64,000 nucleotides of DNA from Pedobacter cryoconitis (GTDB taxonomy: Bacteria > Bacteroidota > Bacteroidia > Sphingobacteriales > Sphingobacteriaceae), in NCBI RefSeq assembly GCF_014207135.1, contig NZ_JACHCC010000014.1, positions 165,781-229,780 of the forward strand, in the 5' to 3' direction. Positions 1-9,158 of this stretch are shown piece by piece. Made by a program: the position numbers and the translations under genes. Position 1 is the first letter of the stretch. Each line of letters opens with the position of its first letter. Under the pieces are notes generated by a model, which worked only from the letters and a program-made list of their open reading frames with translations, was not told the origin of the DNA and ran no database searches.

Positions 1-685
1 GAAGATAATATTTACGCAGTGGCACAAAACTATCATCCAACTCATAAACCAGCGGAACTCCGGTTGGAATCTCGTAATTTACAATATCTTCATCCGAAAG
101 CTTATCCAGGTACTTCACCAATCCCCTGAGCGTATTACCATGTGCGGCAATCAGGATATGTCTGCCGCTTTTGAGTGCCGGAGAAATCTCGTTCTGATAA
201 TAAGGGATTACCCGCTCCATCATCGTTTCCAGACTCTCAGTCAATGGTAAAAGTGAAGGATCTATATTGACATAACGCGGATCCAGATAAGGTGAACGGA
301 TATCATCAGGCTCCAGTGAAGGTGGTAAAATATTAAAGCTCCTCCTCCAGATTAATACCTGTTCAGGACTGTATTCGTGAACTGTCTCTGCTTTATTGAG
401 CCCTTGAAGCGCCCCGTAATGTCTTTCATTGAGCTGCCAGGCTTTGATCTCCGGAATCCACAGTAAATTCATTTCTTCAAGCACAAGATGTAAGGTTTTT
501 ATCGCCCTTTTCAAGACAGAAGTATAAGCGATGTCAAAAACAAAACCGGCCCCGGCCAATAGTTTACCAGCCTGTATTGCCTCGGCCCTGCCCTTCTCAC
601 TTAAATCTACATCCTGCCATCCGGTAAACCTGTTTTCGAGGTTCCATTCGCTCTGTCCGTGTCTGATTAAAACAAGTTTATTCAT
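1..685 (-). CDS. gpmA: 2,3-bisphosphoglycerate-dependent phosphoglycerate mutase (3' truncated by window edge)
   Basis: Interconverts 2- and 3-phosphoglycerate in glycolysis and gluconeogenesis, in the cytoplasm. The reading frame starts at the ATG at 685 with MNKLVLIRHGQSEWN, which holds the RHG motif with the phospho-accepting histidine. It continues with the family segments FTGWQDVDLSEKG, the LNERHYG block, and HGNTLRGLVKYL with the second catalytic histidine. About 228 residues are visible with no stop; the family is usually close to 250, so only the extreme C-terminus is missing. It lies 36 bp downstream of the ABC exporter gene on the same strand and could be read through from it. Confidence 0.93.
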   Translation of the reverse strand, partial: MNKLVLIRHGQSEWNLENRFTGWQDVDLSEKGRAEAIQAGKLLAGAGFVFDIAYTSVLKRAIKTLHLVLEEMNLLWIPEIKAWQLNERHYGALQGLNKAETVHEYSPEQVLIWRRSFNILPPSLEPDDIRSPYLDPRYVNIDPSLLPLTESLETMMERVIPYYQNEISPALKSGRHILIAAHGNTLRGLVKYLDKLSDEDIVNYEIPTGVPLVYELDDSFVPLRKYYL

Positions 686-721
686 GCCAGTAAAATTTAC
701 TAAATATAAGCAAAGGCCAGC

Positions 722-2485
722 TTAGCTTAACCTTTTCCCATGCATTAAACGGTCGACAGCTTCTTTAAAAGAACCTGCACGTGTGACTTCTCCCGAATTA
801 ATGAAGAATATCTCATCTGCGTTTTCAATCGTATTTAACCGGTGGGCAATAATGACCAATGTGGTTTCCTTTGGTAAATTATCCAGAATCTGTCCAAGCA
901 GCTGCTCTGTGATCGTGTCAATATTGGCCGTAGCCTCATCCAGAATCAGCAACTCAGGCTTACGTAATACTGCCCGCATAAAAGCAATAAGCTGTTTCTG
1001 ACCAATACTCAGGCTTTCCCCTCCTGATAAAACAGGTGTTTCCAGTCCCTGGTCAAAAGTAGTCAGTAAACCTTCGAGTTTAGCTTCTTTTAATACTTGT
1101 AAAAACTGCTCATTGCTGAACTGATGATAGCTGTTATTACTATACAGAATATTTTCCTTAACTGTACCCGTAAACAGAAATGGCTCCTGCAGGATAAATC
1201 CGATTTTCTCAGCTCTCTCCTGCGGGCTATAAGTACGAATATCCTTTCCATTAAGTAAGATTATTCCTTGTAAAGGATCATACAGCCTGGCCATAATAGA
1301 AGCCGTTGTCGTTTTTCCTCCTCCGGTGGGTCCGACCAGCGCATAAGTTTTACCTTTTTCCATAGTAAAACTGATATTATGCAATATCTCATAACCACCC
1401 GGATAACCGAAATGTACATTTCTGAATTCCATGACCGCATGACCGGGGTCCTGCGTATCATCATAGGAAATCGTTACCAGATTGTTGTTAAGCGATAAGA
1501 TCTGCGAAATCCTGTCCCATCCTGCCAATGCAACCTGAAAACTGGTCCAAAGGGCTGCCAGCTGACGCAGCGGGTTGTAAAAGTTTGTCGCATAAGAAAG
1601 ATAACTCACCAGTAAACCTATGGTAAAATTCCCTTGCGTAATCAGGTAAATACCAAAAGACAACACCGTTAACTGTGCTATAGAAGAAAGGAAACCAAAT
1701 ACTGGCAGGAATATATTATTTGCCAGTCCGGCACCAATGGCTGTCCCGTAATTCTGCCGGTTTGCAATGTCAAATCTCTTCCTGAAATAATCCCTTCTGT
1801 TAAAGGCTATAATAACCTTAAAGTTATTCAGGCTTTCCTGAATCTCAGCACTCATGGAACCAGTACTTTTTAAGTTCAGTGCGTTCTTTTTCTTAATCCA
1901 GGGAGAAACGAGCTTCGTAAAGAAAAAGATAAATACAGCGGGTATCAGTGTGGCCAGTCCAAGTTCAATATTAATAACCAGTAAAAAAATACCAGCACCG
2001 GTCATGATCACGATATTACTGATAAACTGCATCAGCGCCTGAGAAAAAAACTGGTTCAATTTATCGGTATCATTGTTTACTCTCGAAATCAGGTCACCTG
2101 CCTTATTCTCATTAAAAAAGGCAAGCGGAAGTTGCTGGATCTTATTAAAAATAGCATTCCGCAACTCAAAAATAATACGCTGCCCTAAACCACCCATCAA
2201 TTTGGTCTGGAAATAGCTGCTCACAAAAGCGATGACATACATCGATAATAAAATGCCTGAAAAGACCAGTACACCATGATATTGTTTGGTCAGTATATAT
2301 TTGTCAATCGTGTGACCAATTAAAAATGGGCCTAATAAATTCAGTGAAGCATTCAGCAAAACCGCTGAAAGCGCGATATAAAGTGTTTTCCGCTCCTGTT
2401 CAACGAGCTTCAACAGACTCTTTACTCCTGACCAGGTAGAGCTTTTTGCTTCTGTGCCAGGCAGGCTGTTAAGATTATAATTCAT
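722..2485 (-). CDS. ABC exporter half-transporter, catalytic subunit of a heterodimer
   Basis: 587-residue membrane-fused ATPase: an N-terminal six-helix type IV exporter domain (about residues 30-320), then an ATPase domain. Walker A GPTGGGKT starts at residue 385. Walker B LLILDEATANID keeps the catalytic glutamate, and the H-loop IIAHRL keeps its histidine. The signature is LSIGQ rather than LSGGQ. The upstream partner shows the reverse pattern, so the two should form a heterodimer with one active and one degenerate ATP site, as in TM287/288 or BmrCD. The start overlaps the end of the partner gene by 11 bp. The substrate (drug, lipid or peptide) cannot be told from the sequence. Confidence 0.9.
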   Translation of the reverse strand: MNYNLNSLPGTEAKSSTWSGVKSLLKLVEQERKTLYIALSAVLLNASLNLLGPFLIGHTIDKYILTKQYHGVLVFSGILLSMYVIAFVSSYFQTKLMGGLGQRIIFELRNAIFNKIQQLPLAFFNENKAGDLISRVNNDTDKLNQFFSQALMQFISNIVIMTGAGIFLLVINIELGLATLIPAVFIFFFTKLVSPWIKKKNALNLKSTGSMSAEIQESLNNFKVIIAFNRRDYFRKRFDIANRQNYGTAIGAGLANNIFLPVFGFLSSIAQLTVLSFGIYLITQGNFTIGLLVSYLSYATNFYNPLRQLAALWTSFQVALAGWDRISQILSLNNNLVTISYDDTQDPGHAVMEFRNVHFGYPGGYEILHNISFTMEKGKTYALVGPTGGGKTTTASIMARLYDPLQGIILLNGKDIRTYSPQERAEKIGFILQEPFLFTGTVKENILYSNNSYHQFSNEQFLQVLKEAKLEGLLTTFDQGLETPVLSGGESLSIGQKQLIAFMRAVLRKPELLILDEATANIDTITEQLLGQILDNLPKETTLVIIAHRLNTIENADEIFFINSGEVTRAGSFKEAVDRLMHGKRLS

Positions 2486-4214
2486 AATTGCTCGTACTTT
2501 GTTGTGAGTTAAAAATCTGTATATATTCCGGACTTTTGTTCATCAGTTCCTCATGTGTCCCAGCAGCCAGCAATTCGCTCTGCATCAACAGAATGATCTG
2601 TTCATAATGTTGTACGGCTTCAATTTTCTGGGTCACAGAAATCAGGGTCAGCCCCGGATAGTTCCGGGTAATATTTGCCAGGATCTTCTGTTCGGTCTGC
2701 GGATCTACCCTCGCTGTAAAATCATCAAGCAATAAAATTCTGGGGTTCAATGCCAGTGCACGTGCCAGCATAATTCTTTGTTTCTGACCTCCCGAAAGAC
2801 TCAGTCCACGTTCCGACACTTTAGTATTTAAACCTTCAGGTAAAGCATCTATAAAGTCTTTCAACTCTGCTGTTTCAATAGATTTTTCCAGTGATTCATC
2901 GGTCACAATATCACTGAAAGCGATATTTTCACGGATGCTCATGTTAAACATAATACTATCCTGAAATACGAAACCAACCTGCTGATGAAAAGCTTCCGAT
3001 TGATATTCCTGAATCAGTCTTCCATCATAAAGTACCTCTCCCGAACTTGCCGGAATAAGGCCCGTCAACAGATAAAGCAATTGAGATTTACCAGCAGCAG
3101 TCGGGCCGATAACAGCAATTTTCGCTCCCGGATTTACCTTAAAAGAGATATCGGCTAAAGATGATTTTTCGCCGTAATTCACACTCACTCCTTTGAGTTC
3201 TATCGCTCCGGTCAGCTTTTCAGTGACTGTACCAGTCTCTACAGGGTCCTCAGCGTTCAGTACATGACTGATCCTGCCAAAAGAAGCTGTTGCCTGTGCA
3301 ATAACATTACTCATGAAGCCAATCACCAGGATTGGAAAGATCAGTAAAGCCAGATAACTGTTAAATGCAGCGAAATCACCAATGGTCATACTTCCCCTGA
3401 TCACATAATGTCCACCCAGGGCAAGGATTGTTAATCCAGCCATATTTGCTGTAAAAACTATGATCGGAATCAGATAGGCAAATAATTTGAGGATAGAAAC
3501 CCCTATGTTTTTAGCCTGTGTACTGGCATTAAAAAACTTCTCATATTCCAGCTGCTGGGAATTGATTACCCTGATCAGTGCAGCCCCCAGAATACTTTCA
3601 TTAATAACCTTATTTAACCAGTCTATGACCTCTCTGCTCTTTTTAAAGAGCACTTTTACCTTCCCCAGTACGATGTAATAAGCACCCCCGATAATCGGGA
3701 TAATACAAATCGTAGTCAGCCCCAGTCTCCAGTTAATACTCAACAATAAAATCGTAGCCCCAATGATGATAAACAAGGAAGAAACAATCGAAACAATGGC
3801 CTGTGAAATAAACATTTTGACAGAGTCCACATCCGATGTAAGATTGGTCAGTAATTTTGAAGGATTGGTCCGCTCAATAAAAGCAAAACTCTGGGCAGAA
3901 ATTTTTTGTGTGATCCGTGTTCTTAAATCACGTGCCACCCGCTCAGAAGCAAAAGTCTGTATAATCCCCTGTAAATAACTGAAAATAAAAATAACAAAAG
4001 CAACAGCTGTAAACTCTTGTATGATGGTTTTATAGGAAAAATTCCCAGTATTATAGGCATCGATACCATGACCTATCAGTCTTGGGAGCCACAAATTCAA
4101 TCCGTTACTGAATAAAGCAAACAGAATGAGCAGGATAACCATTGCTCGATAGGGTTTTAGCAGGCTGAATAGTCCCGGCGGGCTCTTTTGATCCGTACTG
4201 TCTTGTTTTTTCAT
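2475..4214 (-). CDS. ABC exporter half-transporter, degenerate-site subunit of a heterodimer
   Basis: 579 residues, exporter transmembrane domain followed by an ATPase domain. Walker A GPTAAGKS starts at residue 370 and the signature LSGGQKQR is canonical. Walker B reads LLLDDFTARVD, with Asp in place of the catalytic Glu, and the H-loop reads SVTQK with Gln in place of His. The Walker A/B of this subunit with the LSIGQ of its partner would form the non-hydrolysing site; its own LSGGQ completes the active site on the partner. First gene of a two-gene operon, with a GGAGG ribosome-binding sequence upstream and an inverted repeat near its likely promoter. Confidence 0.9.
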   Translation of the reverse strand: MKKQDSTDQKSPPGLFSLLKPYRAMVILLILFALFSNGLNLWLPRLIGHGIDAYNTGNFSYKTIIQEFTAVAFVIFIFSYLQGIIQTFASERVARDLRTRITQKISAQSFAFIERTNPSKLLTNLTSDVDSVKMFISQAIVSIVSSLFIIIGATILLLSINWRLGLTTICIIPIIGGAYYIVLGKVKVLFKKSREVIDWLNKVINESILGAALIRVINSQQLEYEKFFNASTQAKNIGVSILKLFAYLIPIIVFTANMAGLTILALGGHYVIRGSMTIGDFAAFNSYLALLIFPILVIGFMSNVIAQATASFGRISHVLNAEDPVETGTVTEKLTGAIELKGVSVNYGEKSSLADISFKVNPGAKIAVIGPTAAGKSQLLYLLTGLIPASSGEVLYDGRLIQEYQSEAFHQQVGFVFQDSIMFNMSIRENIAFSDIVTDESLEKSIETAELKDFIDALPEGLNTKVSERGLSLSGGQKQRIMLARALALNPRILLLDDFTARVDPQTEQKILANITRNYPGLTLISVTQKIEAVQHYEQIILLMQSELLAAGTHEELMNKSPEYIQIFNSQQSTSNYEL

Positions 4215-4268
4215 TTTAAGTTTTGTTCCTCCGGCCCGCTGAGGTGCCTGGTTAAAGGAACGAATATA

Positions 4269-4292
4269 ATGTAATAGGTTGAAATATTACAT
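4269..4292 (-). promoter_or_regulatory. Inverted repeat, candidate operator of the ABC exporter pair
   Basis: Perfect 8-bp arms ATGTAATA and TATTACAT separated by 8 bp, 55 bp upstream of the exporter start. On the minus strand the repeat is followed directly by TATATTCG, one mismatch from the Bacteroidota -7 box, so the repeat would cover the -15 to -38 region. The form resembles PadR, MarR or TetR sites. No regulator gene is adjacent, so the binding protein is unknown. Confidence 0.4.
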
Positions 4293-4335
4293 CCACAATT
4301 CAGCACCTGTTTAAATTTATCCGATGGAACCAGGA

Positions 4336-5115
4336 TTAATTGAAAATCTCCTGCTCCTGCGTATAATAAGTTTTCCTGGCACCAGTTTTATCAATCAGAA
4401 TAGGTACACCAGAAGGGCTATGTGTTTTCTTGGTTGTATGAATCCGTAGAAAATCCCGTAATTCACCACTGATAATTGTCGGATCAGCTTTTGAAATCTG
4501 TTTTACAGCATTCTCCAGTACATGCCTGACTGCTTTAGCCAGGTCTCTGAGTTTAGCTTCGGGGATTTTATTGGCGGCAGAGAAAGGAGATATTCCAGCC
4601 TCCCATAAAATTTCATCAGCATAGGCATTCCCTATTCCCCGGATAATATGCTGATCTAATAAAACATTTTTAACTGTAGCCTTCCGCGAAGCAAATATAC
4701 GTTTAAAGAATTCCTGGTTGATTGCTTCGGATAAGGCATCTGGCGTATGGTCTGCTTCAGGATTTAGTGTTGCCCTGGCCATTCCCTGAAAATCAGTTAA
4801 AGAAAAATGAGTACCATCTTTAAAAACCAATTCGACAATGGTGTGCTTACGGCTGTCCCCGTCGGTAAATAAATGCAGTTCACCTTTCAGCATCAGGTGT
4901 AAACCCAGTACTGCTCCATTTTCAAATCCGAAATACAATTCTTTTCCGGTGCGGGATACACTGGTCAGTTTTTGAGATTCAAGGGTTTCTTTTAATTCAG
5001 TGACCGGAACGTTTAATTTTTTGCTGTTTCTAACGGTGATTTCTTTGAGTTGCCTGCCGCTGAGTCTGCGGTGAAGATTGCGGCTGAAAATTTCTAGATC
5101 AGGTAATTCAGGCAT
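4336..5115 (-). CDS. Fpg/Nei family DNA glycosylase, zincless
   Basis: 259-residue base-excision repair glycosylase/AP lyase. The N-terminus MPELPDLE carries the catalytic Pro2 and Glu3. Lys58 in RTGKEL corresponds to the conserved lysine of the N-terminal domain, and the helix-two-turn-helix segment LLDQHIIRGIGNAYADE is intact. The C-terminal hairpin reads RKTYYTQEQ where Fpg has a zinc finger with four cysteines; this protein has no cysteine at all, so it must use a zincless finger as in NEIL1. The Asp at residue 6, usually Glu in Fpg, also suggests a subfamily distinct from classical MutM. Substrate range is not predictable. Confidence 0.85.
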   Translation of the reverse strand: MPELPDLEIFSRNLHRRLSGRQLKEITVRNSKKLNVPVTELKETLESQKLTSVSRTGKELYFGFENGAVLGLHLMLKGELHLFTDGDSRKHTIVELVFKDGTHFSLTDFQGMARATLNPEADHTPDALSEAINQEFFKRIFASRKATVKNVLLDQHIIRGIGNAYADEILWEAGISPFSAANKIPEAKLRDLAKAVRHVLENAVKQISKADPTIISGELRDFLRIHTTKKTHSPSGVPILIDKTGARKTYYTQEQEIFN

Positions 5116-5288
5116 ATAGGATTATTTAGTTCTACATCGGTTAAATCAACGTTAAATTACAGTTAAATTATGAATTCAGCTAATAATATGATCCAATTTG
5201 ACACATAATACGTAAATACCAGAAAGCTATTATTTACCAGATCATCAAATGCTCTCAAAATCATTTTTTGATTCTTATTTTTTTGCGG

Positions 5289-5633
5289 ATGAAAAAAGTG
5301 ATTGTACAGGATACCAACTGTGACTTACTCGAGACATTAACCTTTCTGCTGGAAGAAGCCAGCTTTGAAGTACTTCCGGTACTTCATTACAAAGATGTTG
5401 TTTCACTGATCAACGTATTTAATCCGCATTTGATTTTACTTGATTTCAGACTTTCCGGAGAAGAATCTGTGTCAGTTTGTACCGCCATCAAGCAAGGTTT
5501 CCCCTCCCTTCCCGTAGTTGCCCTCAGTTGTAATCATGATATCCAGACTGAGTATGCAAGGGCCGGTTTTGATGATTATATTTTCAAACCCTTTGATATC
5601 GATCATCTGTTCACCGTGCTGGGAAAATATTAA
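5289..5633 (+). CDS. Stand-alone response-regulator receiver domain
   Basis: About 114 residues forming a single CheY-like fold. The phospho-acceptor Asp is in LILLDFRLS, the conserved Ser in VVALSCN and the Lys in IFKPFD. Only one residue of the usual acidic pair remains (VQDTN, Gln-Asp), which may weaken Mg2+ binding. There is no output domain and no kinase nearby, so it probably works in a phosphorelay or by protein contacts. The frame is open from a TTG at 5268, but the ATG at 5289 (MKKVIVQ) is the likely start because it begins directly at beta-strand 1. Confidence 0.75.
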   Translation: MKKVIVQDTNCDLLETLTFLLEEASFEVLPVLHYKDVVSLINVFNPHLILLDFRLSGEESVSVCTAIKQGFPSLPVVALSCNHDIQTEYARAGFDDYIFKPFDIDHLFTVLGKY

Positions 5634-5673
5634 TTAAGTTTTATGTAATTTCGGATAAACCATTTATATAAAA

Positions 5674-7812
5674 ATGAACAAAATATTTATCATGCCTTTG
5701 ATGGCTATTATTGCAGTGACATCCTCCTGCAATAACAACAACAAAGCTGGCCAGCAAAAATCCGCTTCAACTTCCGGGCCGTTTGCAGAACCCAGCAAAC
5801 TGGCCTACCAGACTCCTGCATTTGATCAGATCAAAGACGATGATTTTCAACCCGCCTTTGAAGAAGGGATGAAAATTCAGCTGGAAGAGATGCAGAAAAT
5901 TGCGGATAATCCGGATGCACCAACCTTTGAAAACACATTGGTCGCAATGGAGAAAAGTGGTCAGCTTTTAGCCCGCGTGAACAATGTATTCAGTGCACTG
6001 ACCGGAGCTAATACGAATCCGAAACTACAAAAGATACAGGAAGACATTGCTCCGAAACAAGCAGCACATCAGGATGCAATCTATCTGAACTCTAAACTGT
6101 TCAAACGTATTCAGACTGTATATGCCAGTCTCAGCAAACTTAAACTCGACCAGGAAGATAAACGCCTGGTTGAATTCTACGAGCAGCAATTTGAACTGGC
6201 AGGTGCTAAACTATCTGATGCAGACAAAACCCAGCTTAAAAAACTGAATGAAGAGGATGCTTCTCTGAGTGCTAAGTTTACGAACCAGTTACTGGCAGCC
6301 AATAAAGCAGGGGGACTGGTTATTGCAGACAAGGCTGAACTGGCAGGTCTTTCGCAGGGAGAACTGGACGCCGCTGCCCAGGGTGCAAAAGCCAATAAAT
6401 TGAATGGCAAATGGTTAATCCCTCTACAAAATACAACTCAGCAGCCCTCTTTACAATCGCTGACTAACCGGGCCACCAGAGAGAAATTATTTAATGCTTC
6501 CTGGAACCGCACCGAAAAAAATGACGCAAATGATACCCGCAGCACGATTCTGCGTCTCGCAAAAATCCGTGCAGATAAAGCGAAACTGATGGGTTTCCCT
6601 GATTATGCCACCTGGAAACTTCAGGACCAGATGGCCAAAACACCTGCCGCTGTAGAAGCTTTCTTCGCCCAGTTGGTTCCTGCTGCAACGGCCAAAGCCA
6701 GAGTCGAAGCCGCCGACATCCAGGCTCAGGCAGATCTGGAAAAAGGTGGTTTTAAAATACAGCCCTGGGACTGGGATTACTACGCTGAAAAAGTAAGGAA
6801 ACAGAAGTTCGACCTGGATGAGAATCAGGTTAAGCCTTATTTCGAATTGAACAAAGTGCTGGAAAACGGCGTTTTTTATGCGGCGACACAGCTTTACGGC
6901 ATCACTTTTAAAGAACGTCATGATCTGCCTGTCTACCAGAAAGATGTAAGGGTGTTCGAGGTTTTTGATAAAGATAAATCCACCATTGGTTTATTTTATT
7001 GTGACTACTTTAAACGGGATAACAAATCGGGCGGAGCCTGGATGTCTAACCTGGTCAATCAGTCCAAACTAATGGGTACCAAACCTGTGATTTACAATGT
7101 ATGTAATTTCACCAAACCTGCTGCCGGTCAACCTGCTTTAATCAGTTTCAGTGATGTGACAACCATGTTCCACGAATTTGGCCATGGATTACACGGGCTG
7201 TTTGCCAATCAGAAATACCCTATCCTTTCGGGCTCCAATGTAGCCCGTGATTTTGTAGAGTTCCCTTCGCAGTTTAATGAACACTGGGCAATGGATCCTT
7301 CCGTATTCAAAAATTACGCGGTGCATTACAAAACCGGTCAGCCGATGCCACAGGTTTTGGTAGATAAAATTAAAAAAGCAGCGACATTCAACCAGGGATA
7401 TAACCTGACCGAAATTCTGTCAGCTGCATCACTTGATATGGCATGGCACAAGCTTTCGCCAGACAATACACCCAAAAACACGGATAAATTTGAGCAGGAA
7501 TCACTGCATAAACTCAAACTGGACCTCTCTGAAGTCCCTTCCCGTTACCGGACAAGTTATTTTTCTCATATATGGGGAGGCGGATATGCAGCTGGTTATT
7601 ATGCATACTTATGGACAGAGATGCTGGATGATGACGCTTATTCCTGGTTTGAGGAAAATGGTGGTTTGAACAGGGCAAATGGTCAGCGTTTCCGCGATAT
7701 GATCTTGTCCAAAGGCAATACAGAAGATTATGGGAAGATGTTCCGCGATTTCAGAGGTCATGATCCTAAAATCGGACCGATGGAGAAAAACCGCGGTTTG
7801 CTAGTTAAATAG
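5674..7812 (+). CDS. dcp: M3 family metallopeptidase, Dcp-type peptidyl-dipeptidase, lipoprotein
   Basis: 712-residue zinc oligopeptidase of the thimet/Dcp family, expected to release dipeptides from the C-terminus of oligopeptides. Residues 500-504 are HEFGH (HExxH zinc motif), with the third ligand Glu529 in DFVEFPSQ. The N-terminus is a lipoprotein signal: a hydrophobic stretch, then VTSSC with Cys19 as the likely lipidation site, followed by an Asn/Lys-rich linker. The enzyme is therefore probably anchored in the periplasm, unlike cytosolic E. coli Dcp. Single gene, ending at a strong bidirectional terminator. Confidence 0.93.
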   Translation: MNKIFIMPLMAIIAVTSSCNNNNKAGQQKSASTSGPFAEPSKLAYQTPAFDQIKDDDFQPAFEEGMKIQLEEMQKIADNPDAPTFENTLVAMEKSGQLLARVNNVFSALTGANTNPKLQKIQEDIAPKQAAHQDAIYLNSKLFKRIQTVYASLSKLKLDQEDKRLVEFYEQQFELAGAKLSDADKTQLKKLNEEDASLSAKFTNQLLAANKAGGLVIADKAELAGLSQGELDAAAQGAKANKLNGKWLIPLQNTTQQPSLQSLTNRATREKLFNASWNRTEKNDANDTRSTILRLAKIRADKAKLMGFPDYATWKLQDQMAKTPAAVEAFFAQLVPAATAKARVEAADIQAQADLEKGGFKIQPWDWDYYAEKVRKQKFDLDENQVKPYFELNKVLENGVFYAATQLYGITFKERHDLPVYQKDVRVFEVFDKDKSTIGLFYCDYFKRDNKSGGAWMSNLVNQSKLMGTKPVIYNVCNFTKPAAGQPALISFSDVTTMFHEFGHGLHGLFANQKYPILSGSNVARDFVEFPSQFNEHWAMDPSVFKNYAVHYKTGQPMPQVLVDKIKKAATFNQGYNLTEILSAASLDMAWHKLSPDNTPKNTDKFEQESLHKLKLDLSEVPSRYRTSYFSHIWGGGYAAGYYAYLWTEMLDDDAYSWFEENGGLNRANGQRFRDMILSKGNTEDYGKMFRDFRGHDPKIGPMEKNRGLLVK

Positions 7813-7816
7813 GACC

Positions 7817-7898
7817 TTTTAAAAACAGTAATGCCCTTTTCTGCCAATATTCCATAAAAATGGAAAGCCGGCAGAAAAGGGCATTACTGTTTTTAAAA
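7817..7898. terminator. Bidirectional terminator between dcp and cysN
   Basis: A 29-bp perfect inverted repeat (7817-7845 with 7870-7898) plus an inner 6-bp pair (7850-7855 with 7860-7865) forms one long hairpin. The outer ends are T-rich when read from either side. It lies exactly between two convergent genes. Confidence 0.85.
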
Positions 7899-7907
7899 AG
7901 AAAAGAC

Positions 7908-9158
7908 TTATTCCACGATTGCTCTGAACATCAGTGCACCCACAGTCAGGTTGGTACGTCCGTCAATTAATATTGCAGATCCGTTAGCCTTATTTTCTGT
8001 ATACAGATCAAAAGCCAGTTCATCTGCTGTTTTAATCACCACACGACCTATATCGTTTAATTTAAACTCATGTGTATCCTCTTTTTCCAGCGTATTGATA
8101 TTTACCTTATGCAGGATCTCTCTGATTTTACACTTAGTGACCTTACTGTTGTGCTGTAAGAAATAAGTAATGGAATCATCCATTGGCTTGTTATCCATCC
8201 AGCACAAATCGGCCTCTATCAATTGGGACCGCTGTGGAAGGTGACTGGAATTTACCAGTACATCTCCCCTGCTGATATCGATATTATCTTTCAGATGTAA
8301 AGTCACAGACATACCCGCTGTCACTTCCTCAGGCGCCTGATCAAATACTTCAATTTTTTCAATCACAGAACTGCTTCCCGAAGGTAATACAGTTACCCTG
8401 TCATTCACTTTAAAAGCACCACTCAGGACTCTGCCGGCATACCCTCTGTAATCATGCAAAGCATCTGTTTGCGGACGGATCACCCATTGTACAGGCATAC
8501 GCGCAAAAGTGGATGTCTGGCTGCTGTTTACTTCCACTGTCTCCAGGAAATCCAGCAGGCTGTCCCCTTTATACCAGGGCATGTGCGCTGAAGGATGAAC
8601 AATATTATCCCCTTTCAAAGCACTTACAGGGATAAAGGTAATATCCTGCAGATTCAGCTTGGCAGCCATTTTTTTATACTTTTCAGTGATCGTGTTAAAC
8701 ACTTCTTCACTGTAGCCTTCCATGTCCATTTTATTGACACAGATCACTACGTGGCTCACCCCCAGTAAAGATACCAGATAAGAATGCCTGATGGTTTGTT
8801 CTACCACCCCATTTCTTGCATCTACCAGGATAATAGCCAGATTCGCCGTAGAAGCACCAGTAACCATGTTACGCGTGTACTGGATATGACCAGGTGTATC
8901 AGCTATAATAAATTTTCTTTTTGCTGTCTGAAAATACTTATAAGCCACATCAATGGTAATCCCCTGCTCTCTTTCTGCGCGTAATCCGTCAGTTAAAATA
9001 GCCAGGTCAATGGTACCGTCATCATTTTTACGGTTTGACTGTTGTAAGGCCTCCAGCTGATCGGCAAGAATAGAGTTTGTATCATATAATAATCTGCCGA
9101 TCAGGGTACTTTTCCCGTCATCGACACTTCCTGCTGTAAAAAACTTAAGTATATTCAT
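7908..9158 (-). CDS. cysN: Sulfate adenylyltransferase GTPase subunit CysN
   Basis: 416-residue EF-Tu-like GTPase that couples GTP hydrolysis to APS formation by CysD. The P-loop is GSVDDGKST at residues 10-18, G3 is DTPGH near residue 90 and G4 is NKMD. Beta-barrel domains II and III follow. There is no fused CysC kinase, consistent with an APS-reducing pathway. The ATG overlaps the cysD stop (TAATG), giving translational coupling. Last gene of the sulfate assimilation operon. Confidence 0.95.
   Translation of the reverse strand: MNILKFFTAGSVDDGKSTLIGRLLYDTNSILADQLEALQQSNRKNDDGTIDLAILTDGLRAEREQGITIDVAYKYFQTAKRKFIIADTPGHIQYTRNMVTGASTANLAIILVDARNGVVEQTIRHSYLVSLLGVSHVVICVNKMDMEGYSEEVFNTITEKYKKMAAKLNLQDITFIPVSALKGDNIVHPSAHMPWYKGDSLLDFLETVEVNSSQTSTFARMPVQWVIRPQTDALHDYRGYAGRVLSGAFKVNDRVTVLPSGSSSVIEKIEVFDQAPEEVTAGMSVTLHLKDNIDISRGDVLVNSSHLPQRSQLIEADLCWMDNKPMDDSITYFLQHNSKVTKCKIREILHKVNINTLEKEDTHEFKLNDIGRVVIKTADELAFDLYTENKANGSAILIDGRTNLTVGALMFRAIVE

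Noticed and set aside
6487..6921. 144-residue open frame on the minus strand
   Set aside because: Lies fully antisense inside the dcp gene, which has clear catalytic motifs.
7817..7898. The long palindrome as a mobile element
   Set aside because: It lies exactly between convergent genes and has T-rich ends on both strands, which a bidirectional terminator explains.
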